From contig JAHBVF010000012.1 of NCBI GenBank assembly GCA_019637685.1, positions 1 through 64,000 of the forward strand: a DNA stretch of 64,000 bases, in the 5' to 3' direction. The translations under genes were made by a program, and so were the position numbers. A model generated the notes under the pieces. That model worked only from the letters and a program-made list of their open reading frames with translations, did not search any database and was not told the origin of the DNA. Shown piece by piece: positions 15,968 through 24,481 of this stretch; the first letter of the stretch is position 1, and each line of letters starts with the position of its first letter. The DNA is from Caldilineaceae bacterium. Lineage in GTDB: Bacteria > Chloroflexota > Anaerolineae > Caldilineales > Caldilineaceae.

Positions 15968-17125
15968 ATGCGCATCCAATCCATCGAAAGTTTTCTGCTC
16001 GAAGCACCCATCGACATCCCCTTTGGCTGGTCCCAGGGCTGGACTGAAAAGCGAGCCTGCGGGCTGGTGAAGATCACCACCGACGACGGGCTTGTGGGAT
16101 GGGGTGAGGGGCTGAGCGGTCCGACAGCCACGCTCCTGCACGACGGCTTCGTCTCCCTTCTGCTGGGCGCAGACCCGATGCCGCGCAATGGCCTGTGGGA
16201 GCGGATGTATCACCAGTTGTACAACGCGGGTCTGGCCGGTGGCTATGGGGCCAGCGCCATCAGCGCAGTGGATATTGCCCTGTGGGACATCGCGGGCAAA
16301 GCCGCGGGGCTGCCCGTTTCCGCGCTGCTGGGCGGCAAAGTGCGGGACAAAATCGCGGTCTACGCCACCGGTCTCTACTATACGGAGGGTGAATTCCCCG
16401 ATCGGCTGCTGGACGAGGCGCGGCTGTATGTGGAACTGGGCTTTCAGGGAATGAAGACGAAAGTGGGCGGCCTGTCCGTGCGGGAGGATGTGGAGCGAGT
16501 GGCCGCCATCCGGGAAGTCATCGGGCCGGATATTTTTCTGATGGTGGATGCCAACCAGGCCTACAACGCCACCACCGCCATCCGCATTGGCCGGGAGATG
16601 GACAATTTGGAGGTCTTCTGGTTCGAGGAGCCAGTCGGGGCCAAAGACATCGAAGGCTATTTGCAGGTGAAAAATGTCCTGCCCCTGGCGATTGCCGGCG
16701 GCGAAAATCTGCGCACCCGTTTCGAGGCCAAAGATTATATCGGGCGGCGGGCCGTGGACATCATCCAGCCCGATGTGGTGATTGTGGGTGGTGTCACCGA
16801 ACTGCATCGGGTGGCCCAGATGGCGAACAGCTTCGGCATTCTCTGCAACCCGCATGTCTGGGGTTCGCCGGTGATGATTGCGGCCAGCCTGCACGTGGCG
16901 TCGACGATTCCGCCCTGCCCGCCTGCCCGCACCCCCCTTCCCTACCAGCAGGAGCCGGTGATGGAGTTCGACCGCACGCCCAGCCCCATCCGGGAAGGCA
17001 TCGCCACGCCTTTTGACCAGAGCGGCGGCTTTCTGTCTGTGCCCGACGGCCCCGGCCTGGGCGTGGAAATTGACGAAGCGGTTGTGATTCGGCTGAGTGT
17101 GGCCCGGCGTAAAAGTACGCTTTGA
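15968..17125 (+). CDS. Enolase-superfamily lactonizing enzyme, D-galactarolactone cycloisomerase-like
   Basis: 385 residues from the ATG at 15968 (MRIQSIESFLLEAP). An in-frame ATG at 15890 with a good ggaga site would add 26 low-complexity residues. Ligands and catalytic residues: MKTKVG (KxK bases), MVDANQ, WFEEPV, AGGENL and NPHVWGS (His). The C-terminal EPVMEFDRTPSPIREG and VPDGPGLGVEID closely follow the Agrobacterium galactarolactone cycloisomerase Gci. Gci opens galactaro-1,4-lactone to 3-deoxy-2-keto-hexarate in uronate oxidation. Similarity is strong but related acid-sugar dehydratases share this layout. Neighbouring sugar genes agree with a uronate or galactose-acid role. Confidence 0.75.
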   Translation: MRIQSIESFLLEAPIDIPFGWSQGWTEKRACGLVKITTDDGLVGWGEGLSGPTATLLHDGFVSLLLGADPMPRNGLWERMYHQLYNAGLAGGYGASAISAVDIALWDIAGKAAGLPVSALLGGKVRDKIAVYATGLYYTEGEFPDRLLDEARLYVELGFQGMKTKVGGLSVREDVERVAAIREVIGPDIFLMVDANQAYNATTAIRIGREMDNLEVFWFEEPVGAKDIEGYLQVKNVLPLAIAGGENLRTRFEAKDYIGRRAVDIIQPDVVIVGGVTELHRVAQMANSFGILCNPHVWGSPVMIAASLHVASTIPPCPPARTPLPYQQEPVMEFDRTPSPIREGIATPFDQSGGFLSVPDGPGLGVEIDEAVVIRLSVARRKSTL

Positions 17126-17325
17126 GCGCGGGCAGCGAAGGAACCAGTTCCGTACCAGCTTTGTTGGTCTTCCACTGTGCATCGTCGAGTTTTCTGGTTC
17201 ATCGCCTGGAATTTGAATGCCAGCAGAAGCGGTGGCCAAGCTGGACTGTGTGACAGAACCGGTCCAGCAGGCGCTAGACAGCAACCCGAACCCGTGGATG
17301 GTTCCGTCCCGGATGCGGTGAGGGG

Positions 17326-17616
17326 CTAGACGAACTCAATTCGCAGCTTTTTGCCGATTGCCAGCGCTGCTTTTTCCAGTGTTTGCAGTGTAACCGAAAC
17401 ATTTTCTGGATCAAGCAGGCGATTGATGGAGGCACGGCTGGTGTTCATTTTTGCCGCCATCTCCGTCTTGCTCAGATTGTTTCGTTCCATCTCCTGCTGA
17501 AACTGAAACGCGATCACCCGCTTAAGGGCTGCTGTTTCAACTTCAGCGAGAATGCCTTCTTCTGCGAGGAAGTCGTCAAAGTCACTTCCGATGTGGGGAT
17601 TATTTGTTTGTTTCAT
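17326..17616 (-). CDS. HTH antitoxin of a HigBA/RelE-type toxin-antitoxin pair
   Basis: 96 residues. An XRE-like helix-turn-helix covers about 45-85: NLSKTEMAAKMNTSRASINR then LLDPENVSVTLQTLEKAALA. The start overlaps the toxin stop by 4 bases (ATGA). It should neutralise the toxin and repress the shared promoter. Antitoxin in second place is usual for HigBA systems. The 200 bases between 17126 and 17325 hold only a weak 34-codon ATG frame (17218-17322) that I do not trust. Confidence 0.82.
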   Translation of the reverse strand: MKQTNNPHIGSDFDDFLAEEGILAEVETAALKRVIAFQFQQEMERNNLSKTEMAAKMNTSRASINRLLDPENVSVTLQTLEKAALAIGKKLRIEFV

Positions 17617-17960
17617 TGTATTACCTCTCTTAATCGTTGCCGAGCTGTTCTCAAATCTGGCGCAGGGGTTCGCTGAGATTTTTTCACAAAACCGTGCAAT
17701 AAGACCATTGACTGCCCTACAACGGTAAATAGGATTCGTGCAGTGCCATCCGGGATCGACGAACGGATTTCCCAGAGACCAGCTTCCAACTTCCGAATCA
17801 ATGGCATCCCAATCGGCCAGCCGAATTGAGCCGTTTTGATGTCTTCGCCGATGACTTTTCGGTCGGTACTACGCAGACCTTTGAGCCAATCCCGAACCGG
17901 TTCTCGACCTGATTCGCTGCGGAAGAACCGAACGTATAGAATCAGATTCTCGTCGTCCAT
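17613..17960 (-). CDS. RelE/HigB-superfamily toxin (phage-derived Gp49-like)
   Basis: 115 residues from the ATG at 17960 (MDDENLILYVRFF). The frame extends 11 codons upstream, but the promoter lies there. Core motifs fit the Gp49/HigB family of mRNA interferases: EPVRDWLKGL, GWPIGMPLIRKLEAGLWEIRS, ARILFTVVGQSMVLLHGFVKK. These cleave mRNA on the ribosome. Coupled to the downstream HTH antitoxin. Confidence 0.82.
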   Translation of the reverse strand: MDDENLILYVRFFRSESGREPVRDWLKGLRSTDRKVIGEDIKTAQFGWPIGMPLIRKLEAGLWEIRSSIPDGTARILFTVVGQSMVLLHGFVKKSQRTPAPDLRTARQRLREVIQ

Positions 17961-17970
17961 AATGGGGATG

Positions 17971-18000
17971 ATTGTACCAAAAATGATACGCATGTGTCAA
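17971..18000 (-). promoter_or_regulatory. Toxin-antitoxin promoter with palindromic operator
   Basis: Minus strand: TTGACA (17995-18000), 18-nt spacer, TACAAT (17971-17976). The imperfect palindrome TGATACGCATGTGTCA at 17984-17999 overlaps the -35, the expected site for antitoxin autorepression. The -10 ends only 10 bases from the toxin ATG, so the transcript would start within about 4 bases of it and be nearly leaderless. Confidence 0.6.
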
Positions 18001-18017
18001 TACGAGGTAAATAGAAA

Positions 18018-19202
18018 ATGAAAATCACCGCCATCAAAACCTTTCTTGTGGACGGCGGCTTCCGGCCCTGGACATTCGTCAAAGTGGAGACCGACCAGCC
18101 CGGTCTAGTGGGCTGGGGGGACTGCACGGATTGGGGATCGCCCGGCCCGGTGGCCGCGACCGTCGAACGCTACAGCGAGTGGGTGATTGGCCGGGACCCC
18201 ATGCAGGCCGAGGCCATCTGGTGGGATTTGGCCGCGGCCTCTGTGCGGCATACGGGCGGCATTGCCTATAAAGCAATGTCGGGCATCGACTCGGCCCTGT
18301 GGGACATCCGGGGCAAGGAACTGGGCGCGCCGGTCTGGCAACTGTTGGGCGGCAAAATGCGCGATCGTCTGCGCCTCTACTGGTCCCACTGCGGCAGCGT
18401 GCGCGCTGCGCATAGCGAACGGCTGGGTGTGCCCGCAGTGGAAACCACCGACGATCTGCGCCGCCTGGCCGAGGAGGTATTGGAGCGGGGCTACACCGCC
18501 ATCAAAACCAACCTCTTTCCGCTGAAAGATCGAGCCGACAGCCAGCCGGTGCTCAATCGCTTCTGGAACCGGGCCGGGGACTGCCCACCCGCCACCATCC
18601 GCAGCGCAGAGGCGATTGTGGGCACTTTCCGCGAGGCTCTGGGGCCAGATGTGGGCATCGCCCTGGACGTGGCCTTTACTTTCAAGCTGGGCGGGGCCAT
18701 CAAACTGGCTCAGGCCCTGGAACCCTACAATCTCATGTGGCTGGAGACGGAGACGCTGGACCCCGACGCGCTGCGCACGATTCGGGAATCCACAAAGACG
18801 ACCATCTGCCACGGGGAGAGTCTCTTTGGAACCCACGGCTACCGGCCCTTTTTAGAGCGCCACGCCCAGGATGTGATAATGCCCGACTTTGCCTGGAACG
18901 GGATTACGCTCGGAAAGAAAATCTGCGATCTGGCCCATGCCTACGACGTGCTGGTCGCGCCCCACAACTGCCACAGTCCCATCAACACCCTCGTCTCCGC
19001 CAATGTCTGCGCCACCATTCCCAACTTCTACATCCACGAGCTGGACGTGGACGACGCGCCCTGGCGGGACGATCTGATGACCCATCCCTTTGTGATAGAA
19101 GACGGCCATCTGCTCCTGCCGGATCGGCCTGGGCTGGGGTCTGATTTGATTGAGGAAGAGTTATTGAAACACCCGGCAGGCCACTATCCCCACGCTCGGT
19201 AA
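18018..19202 (+). CDS. Enolase-superfamily mandelate racemase/DgoD-like sugar-acid dehydratase
   Basis: 394 residues, opens with MKITAIKTFLVDGG. Family features: GLVGWGDCTDWGSPG, AMSGIDSALWDIRGKELGAP, GYTAIKTNLFP (catalytic Lys region), ALDVAF, WLETET and CHGESL (acidic metal ligands), APHNCHSP with the His, and a C-terminal LPDRPGLGSDLIEEE. It belongs to a different branch from the two other enolase-family genes in this window, with a longer mid-region insert (VETTDDLRRLAEEVLERGY, PLKDRADSQPVLNRF). The probable reaction is dehydration of an aldonate; the substrate is unknown. Followed by a perfect 18-bp hairpin and a glycosidase-like gene on the same strand. Confidence 0.78.
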   Translation: MKITAIKTFLVDGGFRPWTFVKVETDQPGLVGWGDCTDWGSPGPVAATVERYSEWVIGRDPMQAEAIWWDLAAASVRHTGGIAYKAMSGIDSALWDIRGKELGAPVWQLLGGKMRDRLRLYWSHCGSVRAAHSERLGVPAVETTDDLRRLAEEVLERGYTAIKTNLFPLKDRADSQPVLNRFWNRAGDCPPATIRSAEAIVGTFREALGPDVGIALDVAFTFKLGGAIKLAQALEPYNLMWLETETLDPDALRTIRESTKTTICHGESLFGTHGYRPFLERHAQDVIMPDFAWNGITLGKKICDLAHAYDVLVAPHNCHSPINTLVSANVCATIPNFYIHELDVDDAPWRDDLMTHPFVIEDGHLLLPDRPGLGSDLIEEELLKHPAGHYPHAR

Positions 19203-19205
19203 GCG

Positions 19206-19265
19206 GAGGATAGGATGCTGAGGGGATAGCGTTCACTGCCCATCATCTCAGCATCCTATCCTCCC
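19206..19265. repeat. Hairpin with perfect 18-bp arms, heptamer-like units
   Basis: GGAGGATAGGATGCTGAG (19206-19223) pairs perfectly with CTCAGCATCCTATCCTCC (19248-19265). It starts 4 bases after the dehydratase stop and ends about 30 bases before the next start. No U-run, so it is more likely an RNA stabiliser or repeat element than a simple terminator. Confidence 0.65.
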
Positions 19266-19298
19266 TTCCAACATTCATCCCCAACGGAGGAAATCTTT

Positions 19299-20561
19299 AT
19301 GCCCCAAACCCATCTTTCCATCTCTGGCGAGAAGTTTCTGATCAACGATAAGCTGGTCTACAGCGACATCCCCGGCAGCAAGCCGGAAGCCCACGGCCTG
19401 CTGATGAACGCCCGTTTTATCCAGGGCATCTTCGATGACAAAGCCGACCCGACCCGTTTCGCCCGCTACGGCCGGGACACCTGGGACCCGGAACAGCACA
19501 CGGACGATCTCATCGCGGCCCTGCCCGAATGGTACGGCTACGGTCTGCGCGCCTTCACTGTTGGCTTGCAGGGCGGTGGCCCCTGCTTCACTGTCAATAA
19601 TCTGACCATCGACAACAATCCCTTTGGTGTGGACGGAACCAGTCTGGACCCGGCCTACGCCGCGCGGCTGGATCGGCTGATCCGGGCCGCGGACGAATTG
19701 GGGATGATCGCAATTGTCAGCTACTTCTATGGCGACCAGACCGCACGCCTGCGGGATGGGCGGGCCGTGCGCGCCGCGGTGACCACCGCTTCGCGCTTTC
19801 TCAAAGAGGGGGGCTATACAAATGTGATCATCGAAGTTGCCAACGAACACGACATTCCGCCCTTCCAGAAGCACCCGCTCCTCTACTATCCCGAAGGGGT
19901 GGCCGCGCTCAACGACCTGGCCCGCGCCGAATCCGGCGGGATGCCCGTGGGGTGCAGCGGCAAGGGCGGCTCGGTCTTCCGGGAGATCGCCGAGGCTAGC
20001 GATGTGATTCTGATCCACGGCAACGGCCAGACCCGGCAAAAGCTCCACAATATGATTCGGGAAGTGCGCAGTTGGGGGCTGAACCGGCCTATTGTCTGCA
20101 ACGAGGATTCCCAGGCCATCGGCCAGATGGCGGTGACCTACAAAGAGCAGGTCTCCTGGGGCTATTACAACAATATGACCAAACAGGAGCCGCCCGCGTA
20201 CTGGTCTGTGCTGGAAGGGGAGGATCGCTTCTTCGCCTGGCGCATGGCCGAGGGTATCGGCATCGCCGTGGACCCCATCCCCGCGGAGGAGCAGTACTAT
20301 CTGCAAGGGCTGGAACCCCACATGACCGATATCGGCCAGCGCTGGCTGCGGGTGGCCTCTCTCTATCCAGAAAGCATCGATTATGTGGATTTCTACCGCA
20401 ACGGCGCACTCTACGATAGCGCCTGGGATGAGTCGTTTATGGTACACTATCAGAGCAACTGGCGACAGGGCGGTGTGCCGTCGGTCTCTGGCGACGAGTG
20501 GCGGGCAGAGATTCACCTGCGCGATGGACGGGTGATCGAACGGAGCGGCGTCGTGGCGTAA
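19299..20561 (+). CDS. Putative GH-A-like TIM-barrel glycoside hydrolase
   Basis: 420 residues, start behind acggagga. I do not recognise an exact family. A TIM-barrel pattern is visible with IIEVANEHD (Asn182-Glu183) and RPIVCNEDS (Glu269). An Asn-Glu pair at the end of strand 4 and a Glu at strand 7 is the clan GH-A arrangement of acid/base and nucleophile. There is no signal peptide, so it would act in the cytoplasm on an imported sugar. The C-terminal 80 residues form a beta-rich domain (YPESIDYVDFYRNGALYDSAW, EIHLRDGRVIERSG). Lies between an enolase-family dehydratase and an MFS carrier, consistent with sugar use. Confidence 0.6.
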   Translation: MPQTHLSISGEKFLINDKLVYSDIPGSKPEAHGLLMNARFIQGIFDDKADPTRFARYGRDTWDPEQHTDDLIAALPEWYGYGLRAFTVGLQGGGPCFTVNNLTIDNNPFGVDGTSLDPAYAARLDRLIRAADELGMIAIVSYFYGDQTARLRDGRAVRAAVTTASRFLKEGGYTNVIIEVANEHDIPPFQKHPLLYYPEGVAALNDLARAESGGMPVGCSGKGGSVFREIAEASDVILIHGNGQTRQKLHNMIREVRSWGLNRPIVCNEDSQAIGQMAVTYKEQVSWGYYNNMTKQEPPAYWSVLEGEDRFFAWRMAEGIGIAVDPIPAEEQYYLQGLEPHMTDIGQRWLRVASLYPESIDYVDFYRNGALYDSAWDESFMVHYQSNWRQGGVPSVSGDEWRAEIHLRDGRVIERSGVVA

Positions 20562-20596
20562 GGATATTCGGTATTGGGTATTTCGTTTAGACGACG

Positions 20597-20650
20597 GAAA
20601 CGTGAAACGTGAGATCGTTGTTGACTCTCACGTTTCACGTTTTACGTTTC
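20597..20650. repeat. Heptamer-unit hairpin, sister of the 5242-5296 element
   Basis: GAAACGTGAAACGTGAGA (20597-20614) pairs with TCTCACGTTTCACGTTTT (20626-20643), followed by another ACGTTTC. The unit is CGTTTCA with period seven. It lies in the gap before the MFS gene. Confidence 0.7.
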
Positions 20651-20672
20651 AGACACAGGACAGGCACTCTGT

Positions 20673-22004
20673 ATGCTCACATCTCTGCGCGCCACATTGC
20701 AGCTTTTTAGCCGCAATGTGCGCCTCTTTTTGTTCTCGGCCTTTTTGGTCGGTTTTGGCTTCGACGGTGGCATCTTTTCCGTGCTCTTCAATCTCTACCT
20801 CCTGCGGCTGGGCTACGGACCAGAGGCAGTGGGGGCCATCAACTCTGCCGGACTCTTTGCATTTGCCATTTTCAGCCTGCCCGCGGCGCTTTTTGGCAAC
20901 TGGTGGGGCGTGCGTCGGATGATTCTGGTGGGGTTAGGCGTAATGTTGCTGGGGGCTGGCCTGCTGCCCGCGGCCGAATTGTGGGGTGGCGGCTGGCAAC
21001 AGGCCGGGCTGACCGGGGCTTATATCGTTGTCTTTCTGGGGCTTTCTCTCTATTTTGTCAACAGCGCGCCCTTTATGATGGCGAGTACCGCCCCGGCCAA
21101 GCGGGATCATCTCTTTTCCATGCAGACGGGGCTGATGGCGACGGCTGCCTTTGCCGGCAGTCTGATCGGGGGTGCATTGCCTGCGCTCTTTGCCCCTCTG
21201 CTGGGGACGACGCTGGAGTTTCCCGCGCCCTATCGCTTGCCTTTGTTGCTGGCCGGGCTGCTGATTGTGCCCGCCATTCTGATTCTGCGCGGCAGCGAGA
21301 ATGTCCAGGCCGATGACAATGAGGAGGCGGTGGCAGACACCGACCCCCGCGCGCCAGCGCCCGCGGGGAAGGAGCCGCTGCCCATTGGCCTTTTTCTGTT
21401 GTTGCTGGTCGTGCGTGTGCTGCAAGTGGCTGGGGTAGCCACTGTTTTCGTCTTTTTCAATGTCTATCTAGACACCCAATTGCAGACGGCCACCTCCACC
21501 ATCGGGCTGGTCTCCGCGGCGGGGCGGCTGATTGCCGTGCCCGTGGCCCTGCTCACACCCATCTTTACCCGACGTTTTGGCAATCTGAATGTGGTGGTCT
21601 GGTCCTGTGTGATTGTCACACTTGGCTATCTGCCCATGGCCCTGCTGCCCACAATCGGCGCGGCCGCGGTCGGTTATATCGCAATTGTAGGGTTGGCCGC
21701 CATGCGCTACCCGGCCACAATGAACTTTTCCATGCGCATTGTGGCCCCTCGTCAGCGGGGCACATTGACCGGCGCGGGGGAGATGGCCGCGGGCGTGGCC
21801 TTTACCAGTTTGGCCCTGGGCGGCGGCTATATGATTACCCGTCTGGGCTATCAGAGCCTCTTCCTGCTCACGGCTGTGCTCAACCTGGGCGGGGCCTTCA
21901 TCTTCTGGTATTTCTTTCGGAATTTCCGGCGTAAGAAGAGCGAGCGCACCGCCACACCTGTCGCGCCCCAGGCGGTCAAAGCGATTGACAGTCCACCCGT
22001 CTGA
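20673..22004 (+). CDS. Major facilitator superfamily transporter
   Basis: 443 residues with about 12 membrane segments in two halves separated by a charged loop near 210-240 (ENVQADDNEEAVADTDPRAP). The first half has FFSAFLVGFGFDGG-like opening helices, LRLGYGPEAVGAINSAG and a FGNWWGVRRMIL loop resembling MFS motif A. The second half has TPIFTRRFGNLNVVVW and a FSMRIVAPRQRGTLTGAGEM region. Proton-coupled uptake or efflux across the cytoplasmic membrane is likely. The substrate is unknown; the location after sugar genes suggests a sugar or sugar acid. Confidence 0.85.
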   Translation: MLTSLRATLQLFSRNVRLFLFSAFLVGFGFDGGIFSVLFNLYLLRLGYGPEAVGAINSAGLFAFAIFSLPAALFGNWWGVRRMILVGLGVMLLGAGLLPAAELWGGGWQQAGLTGAYIVVFLGLSLYFVNSAPFMMASTAPAKRDHLFSMQTGLMATAAFAGSLIGGALPALFAPLLGTTLEFPAPYRLPLLLAGLLIVPAILILRGSENVQADDNEEAVADTDPRAPAPAGKEPLPIGLFLLLLVVRVLQVAGVATVFVFFNVYLDTQLQTATSTIGLVSAAGRLIAVPVALLTPIFTRRFGNLNVVVWSCVIVTLGYLPMALLPTIGAAAVGYIAIVGLAAMRYPATMNFSMRIVAPRQRGTLTGAGEMAAGVAFTSLALGGGYMITRLGYQSLFLLTAVLNLGGAFIFWYFFRNFRRKKSERTATPVAPQAVKAIDSPPV

Positions 22005-22046
22005 ACCGGGAAAATGACCGCCCGGCCACTGCCCCTGTTTGGAGTA

Positions 22047-22838
22047 TTATTCCTTGACTGTCCACACTGTCAAGTAGGGCGGCGAGACTGATTTGTAGTG
22101 TTCCCACGTGCCTGGTTCGGGGTTTTCATCCCACGTGCGGTGTTCGGAGAAGCGGCGGATGTGGAAGCCGTTGTCCACGAGACTGTTGAGGAATGTGCGC
22201 ATTGTGTGGCGGAACATCCGCGGGCCTTCGACCTCCACCTGTTCGCCGCTTTCCGTCTCGACCGTCCAGTTGGCTGTGCCGAAGATTGCCGGGTCGATCT
22301 CGCCGTCCACATACGGCCATTTGAGCGGATAGCCGTGTTCGGGGTGCCACTGGGTGTCGTCCACAGTTTGTGTGAAGGGATTGTGCCACGTGACAGTGTA
22401 CCAGCCGCGGCCACGGAGTACCCTGGCGGCTTCGGCAAAGACCGGGCGTACATCGGGCACATAATTGATTGCGTAGGGCTGCCAGACAATATCGAAGCTG
22501 GCATCGCGGAAACGGGACAGGTCGCGCATATCCCCCTGCTGGATGTCCAAATCGTAGCCGTAGTGGGCGGCGACGAGCCGGTCCTTTTCCAACTGACCGT
22601 CGGAGAGATCGAGGACTGTGACCTGCGCGCCCAGAAAGCCAAAGGCCGCGGACTGCTGCCCGCCGCCCCCGGCCAGAAGAAGCACCCGCTTGCCCGCCAC
22701 ATCTCCCAGCAGCCCTTCTTCATCGATCATCTGCCGGGCTGTTGCTTCGTCCATCTCCAGCTTGGGGCGGGAATAGAGTATGCCCGCCTCTACCAGCGCG
22801 TTCCAGCGTTCCCGGTTATATTCTGCCAGTTTATCCAT
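22047..22838 (-). CDS. Class I SAM-dependent methyltransferase
   Basis: 263 residues. Motif I is seen as VLLLAGGGGQQSAAFGFLGA, followed by VTVLDLSDGQLEKDR, IQQGDMRDLSRFRDASFDIV and AARVLRGRGWYTVTWHNPF, the order typical of methyltransf_11/25 proteins. Gly-rich motif I has AGGGGQQ instead of the common E-x-G-x-G-x-G. The acceptor is unknown. The C-terminal region contains Trp- and Glu-rich stretches (ENPEPGTWEHYKSVSPPYL) that may bind it. Stands alone, convergent with the MFS gene. Confidence 0.82.
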   Translation of the reverse strand: MDKLAEYNRERWNALVEAGILYSRPKLEMDEATARQMIDEEGLLGDVAGKRVLLLAGGGGQQSAAFGFLGAQVTVLDLSDGQLEKDRLVAAHYGYDLDIQQGDMRDLSRFRDASFDIVWQPYAINYVPDVRPVFAEAARVLRGRGWYTVTWHNPFTQTVDDTQWHPEHGYPLKWPYVDGEIDPAIFGTANWTVETESGEQVEVEGPRMFRHTMRTFLNSLVDNGFHIRRFSEHRTWDENPEPGTWEHYKSVSPPYLTVWTVKE

Positions 22839-23059
22839 TGATTGTCCCGCCCCGGCTTGGGCTATTTTGCATACAATTTGTCAGTTCGGATCGTCCGCGT
22901 TTTCCTGGAGATCGAGCAGCGCAGCAGGACCATTCAGGTGCTCAGCAAAAATCCTGGCGGCGACTGCGTAGCCTGCGTTTGGCTTCTGCAAACCGACTCC
23001 ACAGCAGCCCGCCATCCGGGGGCCACAAAGCCCCCGGCGAACCCGCCAGTGCAGATTTA
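22839..23059. other. Non-coding stretch upstream of repeat B
   Basis: 221 bases between the methyltransferase start and repeat B. I see no credible gene. It contains a short Gly/Pro-coding-like run (ccatccgggggccacaaagcc) but no start-and-stop frame that resembles a protein. Confidence 0.4.
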
Positions 23060-23154
23060 GGCCGTTCAAAGAAAATAAATCCCCGATCCGGCGACAATTT
23101 CCCTGAACGGCTTGGGCTTTTCCAAATCAATTTGGAGAATTTATTTGTTGGAAA
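23060..23154. repeat. Repeat B, copy 1 (interrupted)
   Basis: About 95 bases beginning ggccgttcaaagaaaataaa and ending tttgttggaaa. Copy 2 is at 50938-51038 with about 94 percent identity by eye. In copy 2 the sequence continues directly as aagccttat into a stop codon. Here that tail (ggaaaagccttat) is found at 23356-23368 instead, after about 200 extra bases. Confidence 0.7.
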
Positions 23155-23177
23155 GGCGTGACTGTTCAGGCCAGCGC

Positions 23178-23281
23178 CGGTTGAGTAGGCCACGGCAGTA
23201 TGTGGCCGTATCGAAACCAAAGCGGGTAGACCCGCAAACTGGTTTCGATATGCCTGGAAACAGCCCCAGGCTACTCAACCG
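23178..23281. repeat. Palindromic element C inside the split of repeat B
   Basis: Outer arms CGGTTGAGTAG (23178-23188) and CTACTCAACCG (23271-23281). Inner arms GTATCGAAACCA (23208-23219) and TGGTTTCGATAT (23240-23251), with a small GCGGGTAGACCCGC hairpin in the centre. Nothing codes here. Flanking DNA has a 13-bp direct repeat ctgaatagtcacg (23308-23320, 23344-23356). Confidence 0.65.
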
Positions 23282-23364
23282 ACGTTTGCTAACCGGCTGG
23301 CTTATAGCTGAATAGTCACGATCTTTCTTGCAATCAGTTCAGCCTGAATAGTCACGGAAAAGCC

Positions 23365-24447
<1,083 letters not shown>

Positions 24448-24481
24448 GGGTGGTGTTCCTTCCTGTGGTGGGTGGGAGAAG

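Noticed and set aside
17218-17322. A 34-codon ATG frame between the cycloisomerase gene and the HigA-type antitoxin
   Set aside because: No ribosome-binding site and no recognisable family; too short to support.
22839-23059. Possible small gene upstream of the methyltransferase
   Set aside because: Frames give no family-like sequence and lack a credible start site.
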